DNA of 64,000 nt from Allobaculum mucilyticum (GTDB lineage Bacteria > Bacillota_I > Bacilli_A > Erysipelotrichales > Erysipelotrichaceae), in the NCBI RefSeq assembly GCF_022701195.1, contig NZ_CP078089.1, forward strand, positions 1,984,001-2,048,000, given 5' to 3'. The notes beneath the pieces are model-generated. The model worked only from the letters and a program-made list of their open reading frames with translations. It was not told the origin of the DNA and did not search any database. Of the stretch, positions 56,582 through 64,000 are shown in pieces; positions within the stretch are counted from its first letter, which is position 1, and every line of letters starts with the position of its first letter. A program made the position numbers and the translations under genes.

Positions 56582-58204
56582 ATGAAAAAAAGTGCCAAGA
56601 ATTACCTGACACTGACTGGCGGCCTGTTAAGTCTGTACTTCGCGTTTGTTCTGATTCTTTCAGCCAATGAAGACCATGCCGCAGCGCAGGTTCTGGCAGG
56701 CGGCGCACAGCCGGCCAGCCAGATCTGGAAACTGGTTGTGATTCTGCTTCTGGGCATGCTCGGATTTTTCTGCTTTGCCTGGATTGCGGTTTCGCACTGG
56801 AACCGCCGCTCCGCAAAGGCAGCGACAACCGGCATGAAAAACCGGCTTGTGCTGATTCTTACTGCGCTGACTGGCGGTCTGTGCACAGTTCTGCTTTCGG
56901 TAGCAGCGATCGGCTCGCTTCCGGATTATGATTTTTCTTCTTCGGCTGTGGCCATTCATTCGCCAAAAGCTGAAGTCTCCGAAGTCTCTTCCAGTGAGGC
57001 TCCAAGAGAAACATCGCATGCTTCGGTTGTTGAAGATACGGAGATTCCTGAACCGGAACCTTCCACAGATCCGGTCAACAACGCAAACGGTGTTGTGGTC
57101 GTTTCGGATCAGCAGACCATTACGGCTTCGCTGAGTGCCGATCAGCCGGATCAGTCGGTCGTACTCGGAAAAGATCTGTCCTCGACGACGCTTGCACAGT
57201 GCGTCATTGACAAGCGCGGCGATACGACCAGCTATGACAATACGCTCACCTACGGTCTGAATGCGGCAGTACTGGGCGGAGAAGGATCAACCGTCAACTC
57301 GATCGGCTCCATTCTCAACACGTATTCCATCGGTGCGCCAGGTCTGGCAATTTCCGGACGGAATGCTTCTTCTTCCGTGACCGATACCAACGTCAATACG
57401 TCTGCTGACAGCTCGCCGGCTTTTGCGACGCTTGATGATGCGTATGCAATGAAGTCGGAAAAGATCAAAAAGAAAAGCAAGGAAGAACTCGAAAGCTACC
57501 GGGGTCTTTCTGCACCGTCCTTAACGGTCAGCCAGTCTGTCATTGAGACAGCCGGTCAGGATTCGCCAGTCTTCTACAGCTCCGGCATTATCAATGCCAA
57601 CGGCATCAAAGCCAGTGCTGCCAGCTCTGCAGCCGGCATCCTGATGCCAGGCAGCGTAACGACCATCGAAGGATGCAGCCTGAGCGCCGGTGCATTCGAT
57701 GCCAGAAACAATATTGAAGGTCTGTTCATCTTCGAAAATCCGGAAAAATCCGAAAACAAAACCCGTTCGGAACTGATCGTTAACGCCAGTCTGCTTTCTG
57801 CAGCTGCGGGCAGCACCCATACAGGCGGTGCGATTTTTGCGGCAAACGGCTGCGATGCGGTTATTACGCTCAATGCCAACGCCTCGATTGGCGGATTCAA
57901 TTCGCTGTTAACTGTCACCAAGAGCTCCGTTGAACTCAATGCGGTCGGCCAGCAGGCTGCCGGCAATGTGAACGTCGATAGCGACAGTTCGATCCGCCTC
58001 TCCTTTACCGGATCGAGCAGCTACACGGGTGCCATCAACCCAGACCAGACAGCGAAGGAAGCGTCTCTGCATCTGGATGGCACATCCTACTTTTATCTGA
58101 GCGGCGACACATATCTGACTGAATTCACCAACGATGTCGCTTCCAATTCCAATATCATCACCAACGGCTATCACATTTATGTCAACGGCAATCCGGTTGT
58201 ATAA
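56582..58204 (+). CDS. Membrane-anchored beta-helix-like surface protein
   Basis: A 540-aa protein not recognised by name. Three hydrophobic helices occupy about residues 8-28, 50-72 and 85-110. A Ser/Glu/Pro-rich linker (about 115-165) leads to a large extracellular part rich in Ala, Ser, Asn, Thr and Gly. Its short repeated strands (for example GGAIFAANGCDAVITLNANASIG and SSAAGILMPGSVTTIEGCSLSAG) suggest a right-handed parallel beta-helix, as in polymorphic surface or adhesin-like proteins. No catalytic motif or sortase signal is seen. AGGGGGATT lies upstream. It may work with the membrane glycosyltransferase-like gene 61 nt downstream. Confidence 0.75.
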   Translation: MKKSAKNYLTLTGGLLSLYFAFVLILSANEDHAAAQVLAGGAQPASQIWKLVVILLLGMLGFFCFAWIAVSHWNRRSAKAATTGMKNRLVLILTALTGGLCTVLLSVAAIGSLPDYDFSSSAVAIHSPKAEVSEVSSSEAPRETSHASVVEDTEIPEPEPSTDPVNNANGVVVVSDQQTITASLSADQPDQSVVLGKDLSSTTLAQCVIDKRGDTTSYDNTLTYGLNAAVLGGEGSTVNSIGSILNTYSIGAPGLAISGRNASSSVTDTNVNTSADSSPAFATLDDAYAMKSEKIKKKSKEELESYRGLSAPSLTVSQSVIETAGQDSPVFYSSGIINANGIKASAASSAAGILMPGSVTTIEGCSLSAGAFDARNNIEGLFIFENPEKSENKTRSELIVNASLLSAAAGSTHTGGAIFAANGCDAVITLNANASIGGFNSLLTVTKSSVELNAVGQQAAGNVNVDSDSSIRLSFTGSSSYTGAINPDQTAKEASLHLDGTSYFYLSGDTYLTEFTNDVASNSNIITNGYHIYVNGNPVV

Positions 58205-58265
58205 AACCGGGATGCCGGCATTCTGATGGCCGCAGAATGAATCTGTTTAGAAAGTGAGTTTTACC

Positions 58266-59951
58266 ATGACAAAAGCATCCGCCGCGGCTGTCCGCGACAG
58301 ACAGAATCCTGCAGCCAGAAGAGTGCAGCAGAATAAGTCCGGGCGGACAGAAACATGGAAGCAGCGGCTGAAATCCATAGACCCCATGTGGTACTGGGCT
58401 GCAGCCTTTCTGCTTGCCTATTTTCTGTTCTGTCTGTACTGGGCTTCCATTGTTCCTATGGATAAAGCACCGGATGAACCGGTGCGCATTCCAATCAACG
58501 ACTACATCATGCAGTACGGGCATCTGCCCAATGCATGGGAAGAATCCGTCCGCATCCACAACTGGGGCTTCTCCTACGCACTGCGGCCGGTTCTTGTTTC
58601 CATCTTCAGTGCCTTTAACATGAAAATCGCTTCGCTGTTTTCCGGCGATCTTGGCGTTCAGCTTCTTGCGGTCCGCTTAGTGAGCGTATTTTCTGCCGTA
58701 TCACTGGTCTATTACATGTTCCGCATTGGACGGGGACTAGGCTGGCAATGGCGCTGGGTCTGGGGCATGGGCGTATTTACCGCTCTGATTCCGCAGGTTA
58801 CCTTCCTGGCTTCCTACCACAACAACGATATCTTCTCCATGGCCTGCTGCGCGTCAGTGGTCTATGCATGGATTCACGGCATCAATACCAACTGGTCCTG
58901 GAAATCGTGCGTACGCCTGTCCATTGCGATGGGCTTTACGATCCTTTCGTACTACAACGCCTATCCTTTTGTTCTGTTCTCAATTCCAGTCTTCTTCATG
59001 ACTGCATTCCATAAAGGAATGAGCAAAGAAGAGAAAAAGCTGGCCTGGAAAAAGACGGGAGCCATTGTTCTGATGACGTTCCTGATTGCCGGCTGGTGGT
59101 TTATCCGCAATATCATCCTGTATAACGGCGATGTGACAGGTTCGATTACACGCGAGATTATGGGTGAACAGTTTGCGATCCCTGGTCTGCGGCCAAGTGA
59201 AGTTACGCGCCTGAAAAATCAGGGCGTACCGTTCAAAGCAGTCTTCAATTCCACCCTGCTGGCTTTACCGTGGTGGAAAATCACGTTTATGAGCAGCTGG
59301 TGTGTCGTCGGCTATGTTGAACTGTACCTGGAAACCCAGGAGCTTTACTGGACCATTCTGGGCATTCTGGAAACCGGATGCGTTCTGTGCGGTCTTGCCT
59401 GGCTGACCCGGTTCGTTCAGGGCATTCGCAGCCGCTTTAAAGATAAGGATCAGCGCCGGGATCTGATTGTGCTGTTCTTCTGCTGCCTGGCTGCGATGCT
59501 TGTCTTCCTGCTTTCCATGTATTATTCCTGGACCGATGACTATCAGCCGCAGGGACGCTATGTTCTGCCGGCTCTGGTGTCCTACATCCTGATCATGTTC
59601 TATGGATTCAGAAGTCTCTTTGAGCTGATCACAAAATGGATCCCGCTTAAAAAATTCTGGACCGGTGTCGAAATTGTTCTGCTTTGCGCAGCAAGCGGTG
59701 TAAACATCTTCGGTCAGAAAGAGGTCCTGGATCTCATGAAGACGAAGTTTGCCGAAAACAACTATGTGTCAATCGAGTATATCGACCATCGAATCGAGTA
59801 TGGACCGGCATTTGAAACGGACGGCAACGGCCAGACCTGGGCGCAGGATGTTGATGCGTTTGAAAAACGCGGCGGCGCAACGGTCGAAATTTACGATAAC
59901 CACGTCCGTGAAGAAGAAGCACGAAGAAAAGCTTCTGAACAGGGCGAATAA
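58266..59951 (+). CDS. Multi-pass membrane protein, DUF2142/GT-C-like
   Basis: A 561-aa protein with about ten to twelve membrane helices. The first outward loop has MDKAPDEPVRIPINDYI, reminiscent of the acidic (D/E) loop of GT-C fold, lipid-phosphate-sugar glycosyltransferases such as the PMT and DUF2142 groups. QGRYVLPALVSYIL near residue 430 supports this. The final 80 residues are soluble and charged. Start at 58266 preferred over a GTG at 58254. It could glycosylate a surface polymer or protein; the donor and acceptor are unknown. Confidence 0.7.
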   Translation: MTKASAAAVRDRQNPAARRVQQNKSGRTETWKQRLKSIDPMWYWAAAFLLAYFLFCLYWASIVPMDKAPDEPVRIPINDYIMQYGHLPNAWEESVRIHNWGFSYALRPVLVSIFSAFNMKIASLFSGDLGVQLLAVRLVSVFSAVSLVYYMFRIGRGLGWQWRWVWGMGVFTALIPQVTFLASYHNNDIFSMACCASVVYAWIHGINTNWSWKSCVRLSIAMGFTILSYYNAYPFVLFSIPVFFMTAFHKGMSKEEKKLAWKKTGAIVLMTFLIAGWWFIRNIILYNGDVTGSITREIMGEQFAIPGLRPSEVTRLKNQGVPFKAVFNSTLLALPWWKITFMSSWCVVGYVELYLETQELYWTILGILETGCVLCGLAWLTRFVQGIRSRFKDKDQRRDLIVLFFCCLAAMLVFLLSMYYSWTDDYQPQGRYVLPALVSYILIMFYGFRSLFELITKWIPLKKFWTGVEIVLLCAASGVNIFGQKEVLDLMKTKFAENNYVSIEYIDHRIEYGPAFETDGNGQTWAQDVDAFEKRGGATVEIYDNHVREEEARRKASEQGE

Positions 59952-59990
59952 CGAAAAAAAACTGTTTCTGTTTTTAACTTCCTGAAATAC

Positions 59991-60040
59991 AAAGAGAGTC
60001 CCATCCTGCACGGTGATGCAGAGTGCGGCTCTCTTTTTTG
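59991..60040 (+). terminator. Terminator before pgk
   Basis: AAAGAGAG pairs with CTCTCTTT across a loop that contains an inner hairpin (CTGCA/TGCAG), followed by TTTT. Confidence 0.75.
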
Positions 60041-60164
60041 CGTGATGCAAGGATCCCTGTCTGAATTCACTGGCATATGACTGGAGCAAAAGAGGGGAAG
60101 TGGTTTTTTCTCTGGCGTTTTCAAAGAGTTCCATAAGAGAGTTCCTTAAGAGAAATCCCGCGTG

Positions 60165-60194
60165 TTTCAAAAGAAATACAGCAGGTGATATACT
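60165..60194 (+). promoter_or_regulatory. pgk promoter
   Basis: TTTCAA at 60165-60170, 18-nt spacer, extended -10 TGATATACT at 60186-60194. Confidence 0.55.
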
Positions 60195-60242
60195 GATTGA
60201 GAACGTACAAGAGTACATGATTTAAAGGAGGAAATCTCGTTC

Positions 60243-61427
60243 ATGGCAAAGAAAACTGTCAAAGATCTCGATGTCAACGGCAAGAAGGTCATCGTCCGCG
60301 CTGACCTGAACGTACCGCACAAAGGCAGCGAAATCACTAACGACAACCGTGTTAAAGCCGCAGTTCCGACGCTGAAATATCTTACGGACAACGGCGCAAA
60401 AGTTATCCTGATGTCCCACCTTGGCAAGGTAAAAACGGATGAAGACAAAGCGAAAAACGATCTGAGCATCGTTGCTCCGCGTCTTGCAGAACTCATGCCT
60501 GGCGTAACTGTAAAATTCTGCCCAGTTACACGCGGCGAAGAACTCGAAGCTATGGTTGACGCTCTGAAACCAGGCGAAATCCTGCTCATGCAGAACACCC
60601 GCTACGAAAAAGGCGAATCCAAGAACGATCCTGAGCTCGGCAAATACTGGGCTGGTCTTGGTGACATGTTTGTTGAAGACGCATTCGGTTCCGTACACCG
60701 TGCACACGCTTCGACAGTCGGCATCCCTAGCAACCTCGAAGACAATGCACTTGGCTTCCTCGTTGAAAAAGAAGTTGACATGCTCGGCAAAGCCGTTGAT
60801 GACCCTGTTCATCCATTCGTTGCCATCCTTGGCGGCGCAAAAGTTTCCGATAAGATCGCTGTAATCGAAAACATGCTCGACAAAGCTGACAAAGTTATCG
60901 TAGGCGGCGGCATGGCATTCACATTCGAAAAAGCTCTCGGACACAATGTCGGAAGCTCTCTGCTTGAAGAAGACAAAATTGATCTTGCAAAACAGATCCT
61001 GAAAAAAGGCGAAGGCAAACTGGTTCTGCCGGTTGACTACGTCATCGCTGACAAATTCGCTAACGATGCCAACACTCAGGTCGTAGGCGAAGACATCCCT
61101 GATGGATGGATGGGTCTCGATATCGGGCCAAAATCGATCGAACTGTTCAAAGAAACTCTGAACGGTGCAAAAACTGTTGTCTGGAACGGCCCGATGGGCG
61201 TATTCGAAATGCCTAACTTCGCAAACGGAACACTTCAGGTGTGCGAAGCCATTTCTGAACTCCCAGGTGCTACCACTGTAATCGGCGGCGGCGACTCCGC
61301 TGCAGCTGCTATCCAGCTCGGATTCGAAGACAAGTTCAGCCACATCTCCACAGGCGGCGGTGCTTCTCTCGAATACATGGAAGGCAAAACTCTGCCAGGC
61401 ATCGCTATCATCAAGGACAAAGACTAA
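60243..61427 (+). CDS. pgk: Phosphoglycerate kinase
   Basis: A 394-aa glycolytic enzyme making ATP from 1,3-bisphosphoglycerate. [21 protein letters not shown] near the N-terminus binds the substrate. [28 protein letters not shown] and the nucleotide-binding [13 protein letters not shown] near the C-terminus are present. A strong AAAGGAGG is upstream. It lies 96 nt before tpiA and probably forms a glycolytic transcription unit with it. Confidence 0.97.
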   Translation: MAKKTVKDLDVNGKKVIVRADLNVPHKGSEITNDNRVKAAVPTLKYLTDNGAKVILMSHLGKVKTDEDKAKNDLSIVAPRLAELMPGVTVKFCPVTRGEELEAMVDALKPGEILLMQNTRYEKGESKNDPELGKYWAGLGDMFVEDAFGSVHRAHASTVGIPSNLEDNALGFLVEKEVDMLGKAVDDPVHPFVAILGGAKVSDKIAVIENMLDKADKVIVGGGMAFTFEKALGHNVGSSLLEEDKIDLAKQILKKGEGKLVLPVDYVIADKFANDANTQVVGEDIPDGWMGLDIGPKSIELFKETLNGAKTVVWNGPMGVFEMPNFANGTLQVCEAISELPGATTVIGGGDSAAAAIQLGFEDKFSHISTGGGASLEYMEGKTLPGIAIIKDKD

Positions 61428-61482
61428 TCATTCCTCCTGTCCATCATTTGTTTCATCATCAAACGGAATTTATAAACAATTC

Positions 61483-61501
61483 GATCCTGTAATACAGGAT
61501 C
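61483..61501 (+). other. Small hairpin between pgk and tpiA
   Basis: GATCCTG and CAGGATC pair around TAATA just before the tpiA ribosome site. No T-run follows, so it looks like an mRNA stability or processing element rather than a terminator. Role inferred. Confidence 0.4.
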
Positions 61502-61523
61502 ATCCAGAAAAAGGAAGATCATC

Positions 61524-62270
61524 ATGAGACCACAGATTATCGTCGGAAACTGGAAAATGAACAAAAACAACGCAGAAACCAAAGCGTTCTTTGAAGCTGT
61601 CGACGCTGCAGCCGTCAGCGACAAAGGTCTCTATGGCGTAGGCGTTCCATTCACCGACCTGAAAACTGCCCTCGACGAGGCAAAAAACCTGATCGTTGCT
61701 GCTGAAAACGTACACTTCGAAGACTCCGGCGCATTCACCGGCGAAGTTTCCGTACCAATGCTCGAAGAACTCGGCGTTAAATACTGCATCATCGGTCATT
61801 CCGAGCGTCGTCAGATGTTCGGCGACACCAACGAGACCGTTAACAAGAAAGCTAAAAAACTTCTTGCTGCCGGCATGACTCCAATTCTCTGCATTGGTGA
61901 AACCGAAGAAGAATACGACAACGGAAAAACTAAAGATGTCATCAAAGAAGAGCTCGAAGGCTCCCTCAAAGACATCCCTGCTGAAGCTTACGAGAACATC
62001 GTTCTTGCCTATGAGCCAATCTGGGCAATCGGTACCGGCAAATCCGCTTCTGTAGAAATCGCAGAAGACTGCTGCAAACTCGTTCGTGACGTTGTCCGCG
62101 AAATCGCTGGCGACAAAGCAGCTGACGTTGTACGCATCCAGTACGGCGGAAGCGTTAAGCCAAACAACATCGTTGAATACATGGCTCAGCCAGATATCGA
62201 CGGTGCTCTGATCGGCGGCGCATCCCTCAAACCGGATTCCTTCCTCGAAATCATCGAGAAAACAAAATAA
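61524..62270 (+). CDS. tpiA: Triosephosphate isomerase
   Basis: A 248-aa TIM-barrel enzyme. GNWKMNKNN carries the catalytic Asn-Lys, IIGHSERRQMFG the catalytic His, VLAYEPIWAIGTGKSAS the catalytic Glu and flexible loop 6, and IQYGGSVKPNN the phosphate loop. AAAAGGAAG precedes the ATG. Confidence 0.98.
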   Translation: MRPQIIVGNWKMNKNNAETKAFFEAVDAAAVSDKGLYGVGVPFTDLKTALDEAKNLIVAAENVHFEDSGAFTGEVSVPMLEELGVKYCIIGHSERRQMFGDTNETVNKKAKKLLAAGMTPILCIGETEEEYDNGKTKDVIKEELEGSLKDIPAEAYENIVLAYEPIWAIGTGKSASVEIAEDCCKLVRDVVREIAGDKAADVVRIQYGGSVKPNNIVEYMAQPDIDGALIGGASLKPDSFLEIIEKTK

Positions 62271-62299
62271 GCTGTCTCAGACCGCTTCAGAATTTCATC

Positions 62300-62334
62300 A
62301 GCCCTGTCTGCCTTTACGGCCGGCAGGGCTTTTT
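62300..62334 (+). terminator. Terminator of pgk-tpiA
   Basis: AGCCCTG pairs with CAGGGCT, with an additional inner CTGCC/GGCCGG pairing, followed by TTTT. Confidence 0.88.
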
Positions 62335-62442
62335 ATCTGTTCTCCGGTTCTGCAGTGAAGCACCAGAAAGTGCAGTATCGTATCGTACGATGAGGAACCG
62401 TGTGAAACTTCTCAGTCTGGCGAAAAATCCAGGCAAATCTCT

Positions 62443-62448
62443 TATAAT
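62443..62448 (+). promoter_or_regulatory. -10 box immediately before GT2 gene
   Basis: A perfect TATAAT ends 9 nt before the ATG at 62458, so a transcript from it would have a leader of only a few bases. The -35 is weak (TGGCGA at 19 nt). Confidence 0.4.
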
Positions 62449-62457
62449 GAAGCCACT

Positions 62458-63459
62458 ATGAAAAAAACCGCAATTCTTATTCCATGCTATAACGAATCGA
62501 AAACGATCGAAAAAGTCGTCACGGACTACCGGGAAGCTTTCCCGGATGCGGAGATCTATGTCTATGACAACAATTCAGTCGATCACACCGATGAGATTGC
62601 AAGAAAAGCCGGAGCGATTGTCCGGTATGAACATAAACAGGGAAAGGGAAACGTCGTACGATCCATGTTCCGCGATATCGAAGCGGACTGCTACGTCATG
62701 GTGGACGGCGATGATACCTATCCGGCAGCCGACGCACTGATTCTTCGGGACCTGGTCTGCAACGACGGCGCGGATATGGCGATCGGCGACCGTCTGTCCT
62801 CGACGTATTTCACCGAGAATACAAGACCGTTTCACAACTTTGGAAACCGGCTTGTCCGCTGGCTGATCAATACATTCTATAAATCGAATGTCCGGGATAT
62901 CATGACCGGCCTTCGTGCGTTTTCCTGGGACTTCGTTAAATCGTTTCCCGTCAAATCGCAGGGCTTTGAAATTGAAACTGAGATGACGATCTTCGCGCTT
63001 GATAACAACATGAAGATCGAAGAAAAGCCGATCGGCTACCGGGACCGTCCGGAAGGGTCTGTATCCAAGCTCAATACGTTCAGTGACGGGGCAAGAGTTC
63101 TACGGACAATCGGAACGCTTCTGCGGGATACAAAACCGTTTGCGTTCTTTACAACCATCGCGCTGATCCTGTTCGTGTTTGCCGCCTGCTTTTTCTTCCC
63201 GATCCTCATTGATTTTCTCCACACCGGAGTGGTGAAGAAGTTTCCGACGCTGATTGTCCTTGGTGCGGTTGCAGTGATGGCGATGCTCTGTTTCTTTACC
63301 GGCGTAATTCTGACGAGTCTTCGCAAAAATCAGCGAAGCGAGTTTGAGCGGGATCTGACGATGCTCCGTCTGTCGCGTGAAGTCCTGAAAAACCAGCAGA
63401 AGCTGGAAGCTGATCTGGAAGATGAAGCTATGTCTGCCGCAGTGGAGGACAGATGCTGA
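62458..63459 (+). CDS. GT2 polyprenyl-phosphate glycosyltransferase
   Basis: A 333-aa enzyme of the dolichol-phosphate-mannose synthase / GtrB-like group that loads a sugar onto a lipid phosphate at the inner membrane face. The N-terminal GT-A domain has ILIPCYNESKTIEKVV, YDNNSVDHTDEIA and the metal motif MVDGDDTYPA. SQGFEIETEMTIFAL and RPEGSVSKLNTFSDG are typical later blocks. Two membrane helices (about 228-250 and 263-288) follow. There is no Shine-Dalgarno. Genes for membrane glycosyltransferase-like proteins lie nearby (58266, 63518), so a surface-glycan role is likely. Confidence 0.9.
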   Translation: MKKTAILIPCYNESKTIEKVVTDYREAFPDAEIYVYDNNSVDHTDEIARKAGAIVRYEHKQGKGNVVRSMFRDIEADCYVMVDGDDTYPAADALILRDLVCNDGADMAIGDRLSSTYFTENTRPFHNFGNRLVRWLINTFYKSNVRDIMTGLRAFSWDFVKSFPVKSQGFEIETEMTIFALDNNMKIEEKPIGYRDRPEGSVSKLNTFSDGARVLRTIGTLLRDTKPFAFFTTIALILFVFAACFFFPILIDFLHTGVVKKFPTLIVLGAVAVMAMLCFFTGVILTSLRKNQRSEFERDLTMLRLSREVLKNQQKLEADLEDEAMSAAVEDRC

Positions 63460-63517
63460 CGGGCTTTCTGTCTGCCGTGAATACGGCACGAGTCAGTGAG
63501 CAGAAAGGAGTCAGCTT

Positions 63518-64000
63518 TTGACAAAATCATTACGAAATCTCTGGATCTGGACATCGTTTTTCTTTTCGTTTTTCTTTGCATTCCCCCAGCTGATCAGCGA
63601 TGCGCCAGTCCATTTCTTTAAGTATTTCATTTTCGGTCTGATCGGTTTTGGCGCCGTCCTTGGTCTGCTCTTCTGGGCGGCGGGGAAATATGGCGAACAG
63701 ATCCGCAGGACACTGTCTTCTCTTCTGTTCTGCAAAGATGGAAAAAAGAGAAGAGACCGCCTCTTTTTCTGGGGCATGTTTGCTCTGCTGATTCTGGCCT
63801 GGCTGCCTTCGTTTCTGGCGTTCTTTCCGGGAATCTTCGGAGCCGATGCACCAAAGCAGCTGGCGATGGTCAATGGCGACCAGTCCTTTACCAACCATCA
63901 TCCCTGGCTGCATACGCTGCTGATCGGCTGGAGCGTAAAGCTTGGCGGATCGTTGTTCGGATCGCCAAATCTTGGCGTTGCCTTCTATGTCTTTGTGTTC
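63518..64000 (+). CDS. DUF6020-like membrane protein (truncated by window)
   Basis: The first 161 codons of a gene running off the window. The start is TTG at 63518, with AAAGGAG 7 nt upstream. Hydrophobic helices are near residues 10-30, 33-55 and 88-108. The segment WLPSFLAFFPGIFGADAPKQL followed by NHHPWLHTLLIGW is characteristic of DUF6020-type multi-pass proteins, a GT-C-like family often next to GT2 enzymes and wall-polymer genes. It is 58 nt behind the GT2 gene, probably in the same operon. Function is not established. Confidence 0.75.
   Translation, partial: MTKSLRNLWIWTSFFFSFFFAFPQLISDAPVHFFKYFIFGLIGFGAVLGLLFWAAGKYGEQIRRTLSSLLFCKDGKKRRDRLFFWGMFALLILAWLPSFLAFFPGIFGADAPKQLAMVNGDQSFTNHHPWLHTLLIGWSVKLGGSLFGSPNLGVAFYVFVF

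Overview
The window looks like a chromosomal segment of a low-to-mid GC Gram-positive bacterium (Bacillota), by inference near the Erysipelotrichia. It carries PolC-type DNA polymerase III, RecU, GpsB, RNase J, a type B RNase P RNA, an ECF vitamin-transport module and strong purine-rich Shine-Dalgarno sites, and it uses TGA as stop. No plasmid, prophage or CRISPR signature was seen. Most of it is housekeeping sequence, disturbed by insertion sequences and two clusters of cell-surface genes.

Layout. 1-818: gene-free, with a terminator-like hairpin and a long imperfect inverted repeat. 819-8486 (-): giant secreted multidomain beta-galactosidase with a cre-like site at its promoter. 9245-12465 (+): ecfA1-ecfA2-ecfT-truA, followed by rplM-rpsI (12845-13701), an order common in Bacillota. 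13891-18567 (+): complete sugar or glycerol-phosphate ABC importer, then a small lipoprotein. 19684-23405: two nearly identical IS4-family elements 422 bp apart. 23965-28718: transketolase, a flavin-reductase-like protein, then a glycolipid glycosyltransferase and a PlsY homologue (-). 28891-30516: duplicated tRNA-Asn cassette flanking a decayed transposase. 30736-35954: HAD phosphatase, nitroreductase, class A PBP and recU. 36234-37009: gpsB and rnpB. 37169-42483 (-): thiT with a structured leader, an atypical metallophosphoesterase, RNase J and peptide deformylase. 42756-54699 (+): FtsW/RodA protein, an IS1182-family element, coaD, rnc-polC, a RelB-like membrane protein, and glyA-rlmH. 54709-56358: third IS4 copy. 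56582-64000 (+): surface and membrane proteins, pgk, tpiA, a GT2 glycosyltransferase and a truncated membrane protein at the window edge.

How the genes fit together. EcfA1/A2/T is the shared energising module, and ThiT about 26 kb away is a plausible thiamine substrate-binding partner for it. Transketolase, which needs thiamine diphosphate, lies between them. The beta-galactosidase and the ABC importer form a carbohydrate-acquisition theme, both with possible catabolite control. PBP, FtsW/RodA, GpsB and RecU are cell-wall and division genes, with pbp next to recU as in other Bacillota. PlsY and the MGDG-synthase-like enzyme overlap and point to membrane (glyco)lipid synthesis.

Most notable: a 120-nt leader before thiT with nested helices, a competing hairpin and an anti-Shine-Dalgarno tract; a metallophosphoesterase that has lost several metal ligands; a RelB/DinJ-like protein with a C-terminal membrane helix and no adjacent toxin; and a LamG-containing insertion inside the catalytic barrel of the beta-galactosidase.
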